Shown piece after piece: positions 1 through 10,804 of a DNA stretch of 64,000 nt. This DNA is from Sorghum bicolor (Eukaryota > Streptophyta > Magnoliopsida > Poales > Poaceae): assembly GCF_000003195.3 (NCBI RefSeq), contig NC_012873.2, positions 68,457,615-68,521,614 of the forward strand. Direction: 5' to 3'. The notes under the pieces are model-generated. The model was not told where the DNA came from and did no database searches. It saw only the letters and a program-made list of their open reading frames with translations. Positions within the stretch are counted from its first letter, which is position 1, and each line of letters starts with the position of its first letter. Both the position numbers and the translations under genes were made by a program.

Positions 1-1087
1 GCAATGCCTCTTGAGGAGCTTCTGCATGCCTCCCAGCTAAAAAGAGCTCGAGGCGGTGGAGGTCAGCTCGTGCAGCAAATTTAATGACTACTTTGAAATT
101 CCTACGTCGCCTGGATCAAAGCAAAGCAAAGCAAATAGTGGAGAAACAATGAAATGTGGAAGACATAATCATGAATTTGTGCGACAGGGAGGAAAACATC
201 TTGTCTTGATGAGGAAAAATGTGAGCAGCAGACCTCTCGGAACCAGGGCCACCATCATCGTCAAATAAAGTGATATGAAATTCCTGTGAAGTAAACGGCA
301 GTGGGCCGGCTGTGTACAGGCTCTTCCTACCATCATAGGCCGGTAGCCTCCCACCCAAGTAAGATTGCTTGTAGAGATTGACCAGCTCCTTGATGATGGC
401 TCGACCAACAACCCTTGAGGTAACTTCCGGTGTGATTGAGACCTGTCCAAGACAAATGAGATGCATCAGGGATAAGGTATAAGAGAAGAAATGTAAAGGG
501 TGTGAGAAATATGAACGCACATCGTAGTGATGAAGATCCTTGTCTGGCAGCTCAGCAAAGAAATGGTTGGCCTTAACCAGGCACCTGGTGCCAATACTGC
601 CCTTTCCTGGGCGCAAAGGAAACCTGAATGACTTGCTTGATTGTGGAGGTGCGGTAGGCACAATAATCTCCTGGCCTGCAGTGGGCCCAGTAGGCACAGT
701 CTCTCTAGGCTGAACAGGCGGGGGAGCCTCTGGCGATGGCTGCGAAGGACCTGCCGCCTGCACTGGTGGCGCTTGTGGTGCGAGCTCACGAGGAGCCTCC
801 TCCATTGCTTGGCGCAGCTCGGGAGCAAAAGGGCTGGATGACGAGGCAGCCCCCTGCAGAGGTGTAGCACCAGCACCACGTGGGCGCCACGCTCCACTCC
901 CGCCACGAGACGTGCGGCCTCCACCTCGCCCCTGCTGCTGGATCCCTCCACGACCTCCTCCTCCTCCTCTTCCTGCAGCAGGCTGCGGCGGGGGCTGCTG
1001 AGCACGAGCAGCGCCTCTCCCGCCCGGCTGCGGAGGCTGCGCGGCGTGGCCAGCACCAGGATGTTGCCTTCCCCTCCTCGACCCCAT
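1..1087 (-). CDS. AGO1: AGO1-clade Argonaute, 5' part (N-terminus and N domain)
   Basis: Argonaute proteins bind miRNA or siRNA and slice or repress target RNAs. Three coding exons are visible: 1087-521, 442-234 and 110-1, continuing off the left edge, with introns 520-443 and 233-111 (GT-AG, phases agree). About 295 residues can be read. They begin with an Arg/Gly/Gln-rich disordered leader, starting MGSRRGRQ, and a Pro/Ala-rich stretch. The conserved Argonaute N domain follows, with [67 protein letters not shown] and, in exon 3, [20 protein letters not shown]. These match the AGO1 clade rather than AGO4 or AGO7. PAZ, MID and PIWI lie outside the window, so slicer residues cannot be checked. 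The start is the first in-frame ATG after a leader-intron acceptor. AGO1C-type is my best guess from the leader and neighbourhood; the clade call is firm, the paralogue is not. Confidence 0.9.
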
Positions 1088-1101
1088 GCCAGGGGTTTGG
1101 G

Positions 1102-1480
1102 CTGCAACTGCAAAAGGGAGAGAGACGATCGATGAGTAAGAGTTGGGGCGGAAGAAATCCCCTGGCCTGGCCCCCTAGGTATCGGCGGAAATGGCGACAA
1201 AATAGGGAGCGGGAATGGAGGAGGCGGCGGCGGCGGCGGCAGCGGATCGATCGGTTACCTACCTTGGGGAGCAGGAGCAGGGGGGAGAGGCGCGACGCGA
1301 ATCCGATCGGCAATGGTATGGACTGGTGAGGGGGAACTGGGAAAGCGAGCACGAGGGGAGGGAGAAGGAAGAAGGGAAGGGGATTGCGCTGCGCTGTGCT
1401 GTGGTTGCTTTCCTTCCTTCCTTCCTTGGGAAGAAAGGAAAGGACAAGGAAAAGGAAAAGGAAAAGGAAAAGGAAAAGGA
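1102..1480 (-). other. Argonaute 5' leader with an intron
   Basis: On the minus strand a strong donor, CAAG|GTAGGTAA, falls at 1263/1262. A pyrimidine-rich acceptor, TTTTGCAG, ends at 1108, with a second CAG at 1102 as an alternative. This implies a 5' UTR intron of about 155 bp, ending roughly 20 bp before the ATG. Upstream, the minus strand is pyrimidine-rich (TTCCTT repeats), as is common in grass leaders and core promoters. No TATA box was found, so the transcription start is not placed. Confidence 0.55.
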
Positions 1481-1482
1481 GG
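1446..1482. repeat. AAAAGG hexanucleotide repeat
   Basis: About five tandem copies of AAAAGG on the plus strand, in the presumed Argonaute leader or core promoter, where it reads as a pyrimidine tract on the coding strand. Confidence 0.85.
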
Positions 1483-1554
1483 ACGAGACCAGCCGAGCCG
1501 AACAACAGCCGAGGAGCACGAGAAGGAGCAGTTTTGTTGGCATGGGCATGGGAT

Positions 1555-1582
1555 GCCACTGCCACTGCCACTGCCACTGCCG
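1555..1582. repeat. TGCCAC hexanucleotide repeat
   Basis: Four and a half tandem TGCCAC units upstream of the Argonaute gene. Short ORFs across it simply translate the repeat. Confidence 0.8.
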
Positions 1583-1659
1583 GCCACGCTCCGCGTTGGG
1601 CTGGCATGGGCCGGCCCTCTCGCACCTTGCTGCCGACACGTGGGCGCACCTGTAGCCTG

Positions 1660-3653
1660 GACGCTTCGTCAGCATCTCAGTACGAATGCATGCATGTGAT
1701 TTGTGATGACCTGCCCAGTGCCCACTCAGCACTCACTCTGGCCTCGGACCTGGTTACTTTCTAAAAGACTTTGAAGATTTCTTATCATATTTAATCTTTG
1801 AACAGCATAAATAAAACAGTAAATATGAATAAAAAATAATTAATTGTAGTTTGTTTCTAATTTATAAAATAAATTTTTTAAGTCCAGTTAATTTATAATC
1901 AGATAATAATTATCAAATACAAACAAAAATACTACCATTACCTAAAATATTTCACGAAGTAAGCAAGACCTCACCTCAATCGTATAAAATCATCGTGCTC
2001 TCAAAGCCTCGTTGAGCCGCAGGCCGCAAACTTTTACACTCAAGGACGCCATAAATTCAAGCAGCTCATGTATACTTCCTGCGTTCAGAAATTTGAAAAT
2101 CTAGCTTACTGAGGCATCAAAAAATCGGTTGACTTTATAAAAATAATACTAGCATTTATATCTTAGGTTACATTTATTATAAAAACATATTCTACAATTA
2201 ATCAAGAAATACACACACCAAGTATTGTTTGACCTATCCAGAAACGAGTTTTTTTAGGTGTGGAGAAAATATATATCAAGATGGCCACGATTTGCTCATA
2301 TGAATTAAGCACAGTTGCAACAAAGTTACTACAACCAAACACTCCGAACAGTCCCCACTCATCAACTAGGCAAAGGGAAGAAGAAATAAAACAGGAACAC
2401 ACCACACCTCCACCTAAGAGTTCCAAGAGACTTTCTAAATCTCTCTCTCTCTAAATCATTATCTGGAAACTCATTTGCATAAAAATCGCTTTCTATATAT
2501 ATTTATTTTCCAACACTTTTTTATATCTCATGCACAATCTAGAGAGCTATTTTCGTCTTCTATTTTTGGGTAATGAAAAATCTAAAATAGAAGTCGGCTA
2601 TATTTGGATAACCAATTAGAGAAACTGTTTAGAGGATAATTTTTTTGTATTACTACAGAAGAGCCATCCATGTTGTGTAATCTATGGGCCTGTTTGGTTC
2701 CCTTTGCTAAATTTTAGCTAGCTAAATTTTAATCACTTTAGTAGCTATAAACTTCTAAAACATATTGACTAAAAAGGAACTAAAATAGTTTAGTTTCACT
2801 AGTCACCAAAAAATAGCAAAAATAGTTTTAGTTGGCCAAAATTTAGCAAGAGGAATCAAATAGGTTCTATATTTGACTATTTTGAAAAAAAAAGAGAGTC
2901 TAACAGTTATTATATGTATCTTTCTAAAATAGTAAGTCATATATCGCAGAGTCCTCGCATGCTGGATATAGTTTACATGTGTTACTAGCCATTCGCCTCA
3001 CCCTATTGGAAAGACTCTTGGAGTTTTCTACTTTTTTCTAGGATTTCTATTTTAGAAGTTGGCTAAACAGTGTAGAAAAATTTTATCTCCATAAAACTCT
3101 CTCTACTCCTATAAAACTTTTATTATCTCTAATTAATACGATGTCATATCAACGTAATTAATATCTATAAAATTCCGTTAAAACTCGACTGGCCGCGTGA
3201 AGCACTAGCGTCAACAATATCGCTTTCTCCAATTTGTACGAACCAACATGGAAATTCTTCATCCATTTATGTCCTCGGTGACACCTGGAGCCCACCTGAA
3301 TAATAACTGAAGATGGAAAGAAAAGGACCCCACAAAATCGCATTGGTCGTTAAAGAACTTTTACAATAACCAATGGGACACCATTTTCCTCCTTTTCTCT
3401 CCAATTTGCCTATGCCACCAACTAGTATTTTGATAAATATATGCTCTGCTTAGGGAAAAATACTATTCAAGCTGCTGAAAAATAAAATAAACTTTTTTCT
3501 TCCCGTTTCAATTTGGCAGTCCAAAAATAAGCTATGCATCCGATGAAACAATAGTAATCATGTGGCAGTAAATTCTATTCTTCAGTGGAGTATATATGCA
3601 TGTATTTCAGTTAGAATCAAGCAGCATGCAGCTGAGGTGAAGCTGAGCTAACG
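1660..3653. other. Intergenic, AT-rich, no gene seen
   Basis: The stretch between the Argonaute 5' end and the 3' end of the PLA2 gene. It is AT-rich with no supported ORF. It contains one clear MITE (2686-2867, listed separately) and MITE-like AT-rich debris at about 3000-3180. Confidence 0.6.
2686..2867. mobile_element. Tourist-like MITE with TAT duplication
   Basis: Inverted ends GGGCCTGTTTGGTTCC and (reverse complement) GAACCTATTTGATTCC, followed on both sides by TTGCTAAATTTT. TAT flanks both ends (2683-2685 and 2868-2870). Size, 3-bp TSD and ends fit PIF/Harbinger-type MITEs. No coding capacity. Confidence 0.75.
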
Positions 3654-4825
3654 CTAGAGTTCCACCTTCTGGCTGCCCAACTGGCTGAGCATGATGGCCA
3701 TATCCATCCCTTGAGTCATCGTTGCCATAGCAATCTCATACGGGCATTTCTTGGAGAAGCCAACCTTGCCTGCCTTTTTCACTTTCCTCATGCAGTTTTT
3801 GAACTTCTCATGGCATTTCACGCTCATCATACCTAGCAGAGAATAACAAATCAAAGCATTAAGCAAGAGACATATCAGCTGAGGAACTGCAGGTGAATAC
3901 AAGTCCAAAACCATTTGAGTTGGTGTGGGGGATACCAATACAGCAATACAAATACCATATCCTCATGCTCATCCTTTGTTGATCACTATTTTCATTTTTA
4001 TATATCTTTTCATGGATGGTAAATGCAAACTTTACTGTTATGAGTTTGAGGCCTTTGATTGTATATGCTAATAACTTTTGTTCTTCATTAAAGAGACCTC
4101 ATACCCCAATACATGCTGGCATGGCATACCAATTGCCACCATCCATATGACAGACAAACACACTGTTCTTCAAAACTATGAACAATACAGCACATAACCA
4201 GAGAGAAGCCAGAGCAACGAATTGGAGTGAGTGATTTTTTTTTATTATGCTGTAAGGCACTGAATTTGTCAGTTAACCACTAGTTAGTAGGAGGAGGAGG
4301 ATCCAACGACATCACAACCAAGAATAATAACATACCGAGTGGAGTGATCACATTGCATCCGGCAACGCAAAACCCATCCAATGAAAAATTCCTTGCTAGT
4401 GATGATTTGCAGGCTAGTGGCTTGATCCATCCACCCATCTCACTAACGAGCACAACAAGGCAGACAACAGGGACGCAAGCAGAGCAGGCAAGCAAATGTA
4501 AACCTTTCTTCTCGACGCAGCTGTCGTGGTCGCGGCAGCAGGCGTCGAGGTCGTCGCAGGGCTTCTCGCCGTCGCAGCCGCTCCAGCCCACGCCGCAGTA
4601 CTTGCCGTAGCGGATTCCAACGGCTGCGGCAAAGAAGCGTTACAGAACAGGAACCAGATCAGATCGCCGCACCCATGGAGTCGATGAGGATAAGGCGGGG
4701 GGTCACGCACAGTCGCAATTCAGGGCCGCGCACGAGCGGCTGCAAGGCGGGGGCTGGGGCGCCGCGGAAGCGGAGGCGAGGACGACGGCGAGGAGGATGG
4801 CGAGGAGCGCCCGGCGCGGCGACAT
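3654..4825 (-). CDS. Secretory low-molecular-weight phospholipase A2
   Basis: Plant sPLA2 releases a fatty acid and lysophospholipid from the sn-2 position, needs Ca2+ and works in the secretory pathway or apoplast. Exons 4825-4711, 4623-4504 and 3832-3654 give 137 residues, normal for the family. All introns are GT-AG and phases agree. Residues 1-21 or so are a signal peptide with an LLAILLAVVLA core. The Ca2+ loop YGKYCGVGW starts at Tyr44. The catalytic helix DACCRDHDSC carries the His71/Asp72 pair. Twelve or so cysteines keep the plant sPLA2 spacing. Exon 3 encodes the C-terminal part beginning MMSVKCHEKF and ending QLGSQKVEL. The final intron (3833-4503) holds nothing recognised. The gene is head-to-head with homoserine kinase, with 262 bp between the two ATGs. 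The paralogue (alpha, beta or III type) is not decided. Confidence 0.93.
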
Positions 4826-5087
4826 CGCCTCGTCTAGCAGGTTGACCGGAACCGGATTGGCTGGATGGGGTCGGGGGTCTTGGGTGGCTGACTAGGCGTC
4901 CAGGGCTGCAGCGCAGGCGAGCCGAGCCAACAAGTGGTGATGGTGCGGGCCGCAGCTGTCAGTGAGAGACGTCACCGTCGAATCCCACCACTAAACCCAA
5001 CCAAAAGCTCCTCCGTGACACCGGCCAGCACCAGCAAGTGAGAGTCCTCACCTCACCTCACCCCACCCCACCCCACCCCACCGAACA
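4826..5087. promoter_or_regulatory. Shared bidirectional promoter, PLA2 / homoserine kinase
   Basis: Only 262 bp separate the two divergent ATGs, so both 5' UTRs and both core promoters must lie here. The segment is GC-rich with no clear TATA box. A pentanucleotide run (CCCCA repeated about five times, 5058-5082) sits directly before the homoserine kinase ATG. Bidirectional promoter function is inferred from spacing alone. Confidence 0.6.
5058..5082. repeat. CCCCA pentanucleotide repeat
   Basis: About five tandem CCCCA units in the homoserine kinase 5' leader, 6 bp upstream of the ATG; likely length-variable between lines. Confidence 0.8.
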
Positions 5088-6254
5088 ATGGCGGCGGCGG
5101 CGGCGGCGACTTCCACAGCCTCCGCGCCCTCCTCCTCCTTCCCCTCCACCTGCAGGGCTAGGGCCAGGGTCGGGGCCCGGCCATCCCTCGTCTCTCTCCG
5201 CGTCAGAGCAGCGAATCCCGCCACGGTCAACGTTACCACCGCCTCCGATCCCGCCCCGGTCTTCCAGTCCGTCACGGCCTTCGCGCCAGCCACCGTCGCC
5301 AACCTCGGCCCGGGCTTCGACTTCCTCGGATGCGCCGTCGCTGACGCCTCCCTCTCCCTGGGCGACACCGTCACCGCAACCCTCGACCCCACACTCCCGC
5401 CCGCCACCGTCTCCATCGCCTCCGTCACATCCCCGTCCCGCCCCCACCTCGCCGACCGCCTCTCCAAGGACCCGCTCCGCAACTGCGCGGGCGTCGCCGC
5501 CATCGCCGCGCTCCGCGCCCTCGGCGTCCGCTCCCACGCCGTCTCCATCCACCTTACCAAGGGCCTGCCGCTCGGCTCGGGGCTCGGCTCTTCCGCGGCC
5601 TCCGCCGCCGCCGCCGCCAAGGCCGTCGACGCCCTCTTCGGCTCGCGCCTCGCCCGCGACGACCTCGTCCTCGCGGGGCTCGAGTCCGAGAAGGCCGTCA
5701 GCGGCTTCCACGCCGACAACATCGCCCCCGCCATCCTCGGCGGCTTCGTCCTCGTCCGCAGCTACGACCCCTTCCACCTCGTCCCGCTCTGCTCCCCGCC
5801 CGCGCTCCGCCTCCACTTCGTCCTCGTCACCCCCGACTTCGAGGCTCCCACGAGCAAGATGCGCGCCGCGCTGCCCAAACAGGTCGACGTCCACCAGCAC
5901 GTGCGCAACTCCAGCCAGGCAGCGGCGCTCGTGGCGGCGGTGCTGCAAGGGGATGCGGGCCTCATCGGCTCCGCGATGTCGTCCGACAGCATCGTCGAGC
6001 CCACCAGGGCACCCCTCATACCTGGCATGGCGGCCGTCAAGGCGGCGGCCCTGCAAGCTGGAGCGCTGGGCTGCACAATTAGCGGCGCGGGCCCCACAGC
6101 GGTGGCCGTCATCGAAGGGGAGGAAAAGGGGGAGGAGGTTGCCCGCAGGATGGTGGACGCCTTCTGGAGCGCAGGCAAACTCAAGGCGACTGCAACCGTC
6201 GCTCAGCTCGATACCCTTGGTGCCAGGGTCATCGCCACATCATCCTTGGACTAG
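5088..6254 (+). CDS. HSK: Homoserine kinase, chloroplast (threonine synthesis)
   Basis: Homoserine kinase phosphorylates L-homoserine with ATP to O-phosphohomoserine, the branch point to threonine and methionine in the plastid. The single 388-residue exon is slightly longer than dicot homologues. Residues 1-45 or so are Ala/Ser/Arg-rich with few acidic residues, as expected for a chloroplast transit peptide. The GHMP-kinase fold follows: APATVANLGPGFDFLG near residue 66, the ATP-binding glycine motif GLPLGSGLGSSAAS from Gly159, SGFHADNIAPAILGG, and the C-terminal GCTISGAGPTAVAV near residue 328. No disruption is seen. Codon use is extremely GC3-rich, typical of single-exon grass genes. The ATG at 5088 is the first that gives the transit peptide plus the whole enzyme. 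In Arabidopsis, loss of HSK function (DMR1) raises homoserine and downy mildew resistance; that is family knowledge, not seen here. Confidence 0.96.
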   Translation: MAAAAAATSTASAPSSSFPSTCRARARVGARPSLVSLRVRAANPATVNVTTASDPAPVFQSVTAFAPATVANLGPGFDFLGCAVADASLSLGDTVTATLDPTLPPATVSIASVTSPSRPHLADRLSKDPLRNCAGVAAIAALRALGVRSHAVSIHLTKGLPLGSGLGSSAASAAAAAKAVDALFGSRLARDDLVLAGLESEKAVSGFHADNIAPAILGGFVLVRSYDPFHLVPLCSPPALRLHFVLVTPDFEAPTSKMRAALPKQVDVHQHVRNSSQAAALVAAVLQGDAGLIGSAMSSDSIVEPTRAPLIPGMAAVKAAALQAGALGCTISGAGPTAVAVIEGEEKGEEVARRMVDAFWSAGKLKATATVAQLDTLGARVIATSSLD

Positions 6255-6260
6255 CCAAAG

Positions 6261-8199
6261 GTTAGTGATACCTGCACCTTTTGCTATTTTTTCCATTATG
6301 TTTTCAGACTTTAGAGGGATTCAGATTCGATGCCCACAACACCCTAGATACATCTTTTGATTAACTGATGTCATGTACAGAGAGTACTTTGGTATCGTTT
6401 TAGGCTAGATAGTGATACTGTTCACTGATTTGTTGTGAGAGAAAAACACTATACAATGGCTGATAAGCCGTACTGATAAACCGATTTTCTAGTTTGGATG
6501 TACTACCTTCCAACAATCAAATTCAAGATGTTGTTTGGATATTTGGATATTGAAACTAGACTTATTCAACAAAAATGGCAGCAAAGCACAAATAGAGTAC
6601 CATTTCATGGACCAAACTCAACAGATCAAACTGCTCAGAGAAGCCAAAAAATCAAGTAGTTCAACATTGTATTAAGGGCACTCACAATGCAAGACTCTAT
6701 CACAGAGTCCAAGATAATTAATTACATATTCTTTATGGTATTTTGCTGATGTGGCAGCATATTTATTGAAGAAAGAGGTAGAAAAAAAAATAAGACTCCA
6801 AGTCTTATTTAGACTCTAAGTCCACATTGTTCGAGGTAATAAATAACTTTACACTCTATGATAGAGTCTGCATTGTGAGTGCCCTAACACTTCAAACCTA
6901 TTACATCCAAATCATTGACCAAAGAACTAGCGCACAATATTCGGCTCCCCTCAGTTTCCTCCCCCCCCCCGGTGCCTGTGTCGTCTCTGCACTCTTGCAC
7001 ATTGGCTGCAATCTAGCACCCCCACTCTGATCCACAACCACCTACCTGGGATGCTGGGACTACATCACAGTGCTTGAGTCTCCGGACATCCTGGTCTTCG
7101 TGATTGAGGGTGTTAAGCATGGGGGTTGGAGCAGCGAGAGGAGAGGAAGATGGAGAAACCACCATGACTACAAATAATCCTCCACTTTTGAAGAGCAATC
7201 CATCGTTGAGTTGCAGGATGATGGGGGAACTGGGTTACTTGGGCTTGGCAGTTGGTAGAAGCAAGTAGGTGCTGGTGTCTAGTCATCGAGGAGCAAGCTG
7301 AGAATGACAGCAGAGATGGGGAGTGCTCATCGACGGTGGCAGCTGGGAGATCCCAGCAAAAGAGCAGTGGCTTAGGGAGTCGGGGATGAGAACTTTGATC
7401 AGAAGCAACACGGAACAAGTCCCATTTTTCACCCTGTGAATTGGATGCAAGTTTCCTTTTCCATCTATGGAAAGTGATGGGTTTGTGATTTCATATTACA
7501 AGGCAGAACCAAGCTGGTGATCCTAGTCCTAGAATCTGAATCCAGTTCAAGAGATCCCAACAGGCTCTAATAGATTTCACTAGATTCTCTACTACTTTAC
7601 TTCCATCATGAAAGAAATGGAATCTTTGGAACCCTGAACAGGTCTGTTTCTTGTCAAATTTGCAATCAAAATTTTTTACTAGCTCTTGCTTCATCAGAGT
7701 AGAAGGATGTAAGTTTTGTTGGCATCCAATATCTGTCATTCCCCATCATTGTAATAGAAAGGTTGCACTACTTTTTATAGATCAAGAGTTGTTCTGTAGA
7801 GGATAGTTCAAAATTCATGACCCCAAAATGCGTGGAACTTTTAGCTTCATGACACAAGTTAGGGTCATTGAACAGTGATTGCCTGCAGTTGACTTTGATG
7901 GAACCTGCTTGTCATGATACTTCCTCATGGCAATGAATCTCTTCGCTTGTTGTGAAAACTGAAAACAGACGGGTTAGCGAGACGCTGGAGGGGGTGTCGT
8001 CTGGTTCATTCTGATATGTTTCATTTTATTTTATTATATTGCGTTCACGGTTGTTTGGCTTGTCTGCTATCCACAAAGAGTTAGATCACTGAGGAGTTGT
8101 CAATGGTTTTACTGAAAGCTTAGTCGGTTCACTGAGAAGTTGCCAATGGTTTTACTGAAAGCCTAATCTTGCTATGCTTGCTTCTGTTTCTATCCACAG
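6261..8199 (+). other. Possible 3' UTR intron of homoserine kinase
   Basis: Six bases after the homoserine kinase stop there is a good donor, AAAG|GTTAGTGAT. At 8199 a good acceptor, TTCTATCCACAG, follows a pyrimidine-rich stretch. Splicing would skip 1.94 kb, including the MITE at 6676-6884. No transcript evidence is available; the 3' UTR could equally end soon after the stop. No coding region is supported within the interval. Confidence 0.3.
6676..6884. mobile_element. Tourist-like MITE with TAA duplication
   Basis: Perfect 16-bp inverted ends, GGGCACTCACAATGCA, flanked by TAA at 6673-6675 and 6885-6887. Subterminal sequence is also inverted (AGACTCTATCA against TGATAGAGTCT). No ORF. The 3-bp TSD fits PIF/Harbinger MITEs. 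Confidence 0.88.
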
Positions 8200-8956
8200 A
8201 TTACGGAGGCCTCCACTTGGGAACTGGTGCTGTAATTCTATCTAGGAATACCTGTTAGCCCAAGGAAGAGTATGCTGGGTGGGAAGGGAACCCATGGATT
8301 GTATGTCTTTCGCGCATCTTCTTGTATCACTAAGTACTTTAGGTGGTCGGTTTATGTGGGTTCTGAGGTAGCAAAAATGAAACCATTAATTGATTGTCTT
8401 GGCTTTGCAATAAGTTAGTGATAGGGACATGGCCTCCATCGGCAGGAGATGTCGAAACGCTCATTTTGGCAGAATAATCCGTGGGCTGTAATTTCAATTT
8501 GGGCTGGTTTCCGCATCACGCCATGATCATGAATAAGGAAATTATTAATCTAAGAGCTGTTTGATATGAGGTTCTTTATTACGGGTCCTGCCTGAGCAGC
8601 ACATAGCATTGGTTGGTTTGTTTTAGCATTCAGCAAGCAGCAGGAAAAACTAAACTGCTATATTTATCCAGAACCCAGGCCACCCTCAATTCCCGCCGGA
8701 GCTTACGAAGGAGGAACTTGGTTTGTTTTGTTTTGTTTTCCCATCCATCCTGACTGTGTCATGGCCGCCATGTCCATCTCCATTCCGAGCTTTTCTCCCC
8801 ACCAACCCTCTGCCTCCTGCCGTGGTCTGAGGATCCCATCCCATCCATAGCGGAGCTGATCTGAGGAGCGAGAGGCCGGGATCGATCGCAGTCGCTCGGT
8901 ATGCCGGTGGCTCCCGGCGTTTCATTCTGATCGATCCGCCCGCCAGCGAACGATGC
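6888..8956. other. Intergenic, no gene seen
   Basis: No supported coding region between the MITE and the CDPK start. Short ORFs on either strand have no recognisable motif. The interval includes a poly-C run at 6961-6970. The CDPK promoter and leader must lie in the last few hundred bases, but no TATA box is convincing. Confidence 0.5.
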
Positions 8957-10804
8957 ATGGGCAACTCCTGCCGCGGCTCCTCCTCCTCCTCGCCCACCGA
9001 CTACTACTGCTGCGGCTACGGCGGGCACCACAACAGCGCCCTGTCGTCCTCCCTCTCCGCCTGCAGCAGCTCTACTACTACTAGCAGCAGCGACCTCCTC
9101 CTCCTCCTCCGCAACCACCAGCACCGGCAGTACCGGCGGCGGCGGCGGCACCGCACCTGCAGCAGCACAAGCACCACAAGCGCCATGCGCGGCGGTGGGC
9201 ACCAGCAGCACCTCTCGTCCCCGACCGCGGTGCTGGGGCACGTCACCCCTGCGCTTCGCGACCTCTACGCCGTGGGGCGCAAGCTCGGGCAGGGTCAGTT
9301 CGGCACGACGTACCTGTGCACGGAGGTCTCGACGGGCGCGGCCTTCGCGTGCAAGTCGATCGCGAAGCGCAAGCTGCTGACGCCCGAGGACGTGGACGAC
9401 GTGCGGCGCGAGATCCAGATCATGCACCACCTTGCGGGTCACGGCAGCGTGGTGACCATCAAGGGCGCGTACGAGGACCCGCTGTACGTGCACATCGTGA
9501 TGGAGCTGTGCGAGGGCGGCGAGCTCTTCGACCGCATCGTGGACCGTGGCTACTTCTCGGAGCGCAAGGCCGCCGAGATCGCGCGCGTCATCGTGGGCGT
9601 GGTGGAGGCGTGCCACTCGCTGGGCGTGATGCACCGGGACCTCAAGCCCGAGAATTTCTTGCTCAAGGACAGCAGGGACAGGCGGGGTCGACACGACGAC
9701 GACGACGACGACGACGAGGCGCCGCCGGCGTCTCTCAAGGCCATCGACTTCGGCCTCTCCGTCTTCTTCAAGCCCGGCCAGGTGTTCACCGACGTGGTGG
9801 GGTCCCCCTACTACGTGGCGCCGGAGGTTCTGTGCAAGCACTACGGTCCCGAGGCGGACGTGTGGACGGCGGGGGTCATCATCTACATCCTCCTCAGCGG
9901 GGTGCCGCCCTTCTGGGCCGAGACGCAGCAGGGCATCTTCGACGCCGTGCTCAAGGGCGCCATCGACTTCGACTCCGAGCCCTGGCCCACCATCTCCGAC
10001 AGCGCCAAGGACCTCATCCGCCGGATGCTGCGCTCGCCGCCGGCCGACAGGATGACCGCGCACCAGGTGCTGTGCCACCCCTGGATCTGCGAGAACGGCG
10101 TGGCCCCGGACAGGGCGCTCGACCCCGCCGTGCTCACGCGCCTCAAGCAGTTCTCCGCCATGAACAGGCTCAAGAAGATGGCGCTGCGGGTCATCGCGCA
10201 GAACCTGTCGGAGGAGGAGCTGGCGGGGCTCAAGGAGATGTTCAAGGCCATGGACACGGACGGCAGCGGCGCCATCACCTTCGACGAGCTCAAGGAAGGG
10301 CTCACCAGGTACGGCTCCAACCTCAGGGAGAGCGAGATCAGGGACCTCATGGACGCCGCCGACGTCGACAACAGCGGCACCATCGACTACGACGAGTTCA
10401 TCGCAGCCACCGTGCACATGAGTAAGCTGGAGCGCGAGGAGCACCTGCTCGCAGCTTTCGCCTACTTCGACAAGGACGGCAGCGGCTACATCACCGTCGA
10501 CGAGCTGGAGCAGGCGTGCAGGGACCACAACATGGTCGACGTCGGTCTCGACGACATCATCACAGAGGTGGACCAGGACAATGTCAGTGACTGACGATCC
10601 GCATGCACTATATATATATATACCCAGCATGCATCAGCATCCCATATATCCATCTCCATCATCTCACTCACTCACTCACTCATGCAGGATGGCCGCATCG
10701 ACTATGGCGAGTTCGTGGCTATGATGAAGAAGGGCATCATCGGCCACGGCAGGCTCACCATGAGGCACAACTCCGACGGCAGCGTCCTCCATGGCGCCGG
10801 CTAG
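8957..10804 (+). CDS. Calcium-dependent protein kinase (CDPK/CPK)
   Basis: CDPKs are Ser/Thr kinases switched on by Ca2+ binding to their own calmodulin-like domain. Exons 8957-10582 and 10688-10804 join in frame to give 580 residues. The N-terminus MGNSC fits N-myristoylation (Gly2) with Cys5 open to palmitoylation, so membrane attachment is likely. Residues 6-95 are Ser/Arg-rich low complexity. The kinase domain has the Gly loop GQGQFG (111-116), ATP lysine Lys133, HRDLKPEN with catalytic Asp228, and DFG Asp264. An autoinhibitory junction (about 390-415, [20 protein letters not shown]) precedes four EF-hands whose first Asp residues are 433, 469, 505 and 539. The last EF-hand is split by the intron. 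Odd point: seven consecutive Asp sit in a longer-than-usual insert between HRDLKPEN and DFG. The start was chosen because it creates the MGNSC signal; an ATG four bases upstream is out of frame. Confidence 0.95.
10609..10622. repeat. TA dinucleotide run in the CDPK intron
   Basis: Short (TA)7 run inside the 105-bp CDPK intron (10583-10687), which also carries a CTCA repeat before the acceptor. Confidence 0.7.

Noticed and set aside
5058..6056. 332-residue minus-strand ORF across homoserine kinase
   Set aside because: Antisense shadow of a GC3-rich gene; Gly/Asp/Glu-rich low complexity, no domain.
8759..10630. 623-residue minus-strand ORF across the CDPK gene
   Set aside because: It is antisense to a complete, well-conserved kinase in very GC-rich sequence, where stop codons are rare in all frames. 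Its product is Val/Ala/Arg-rich with no motif.
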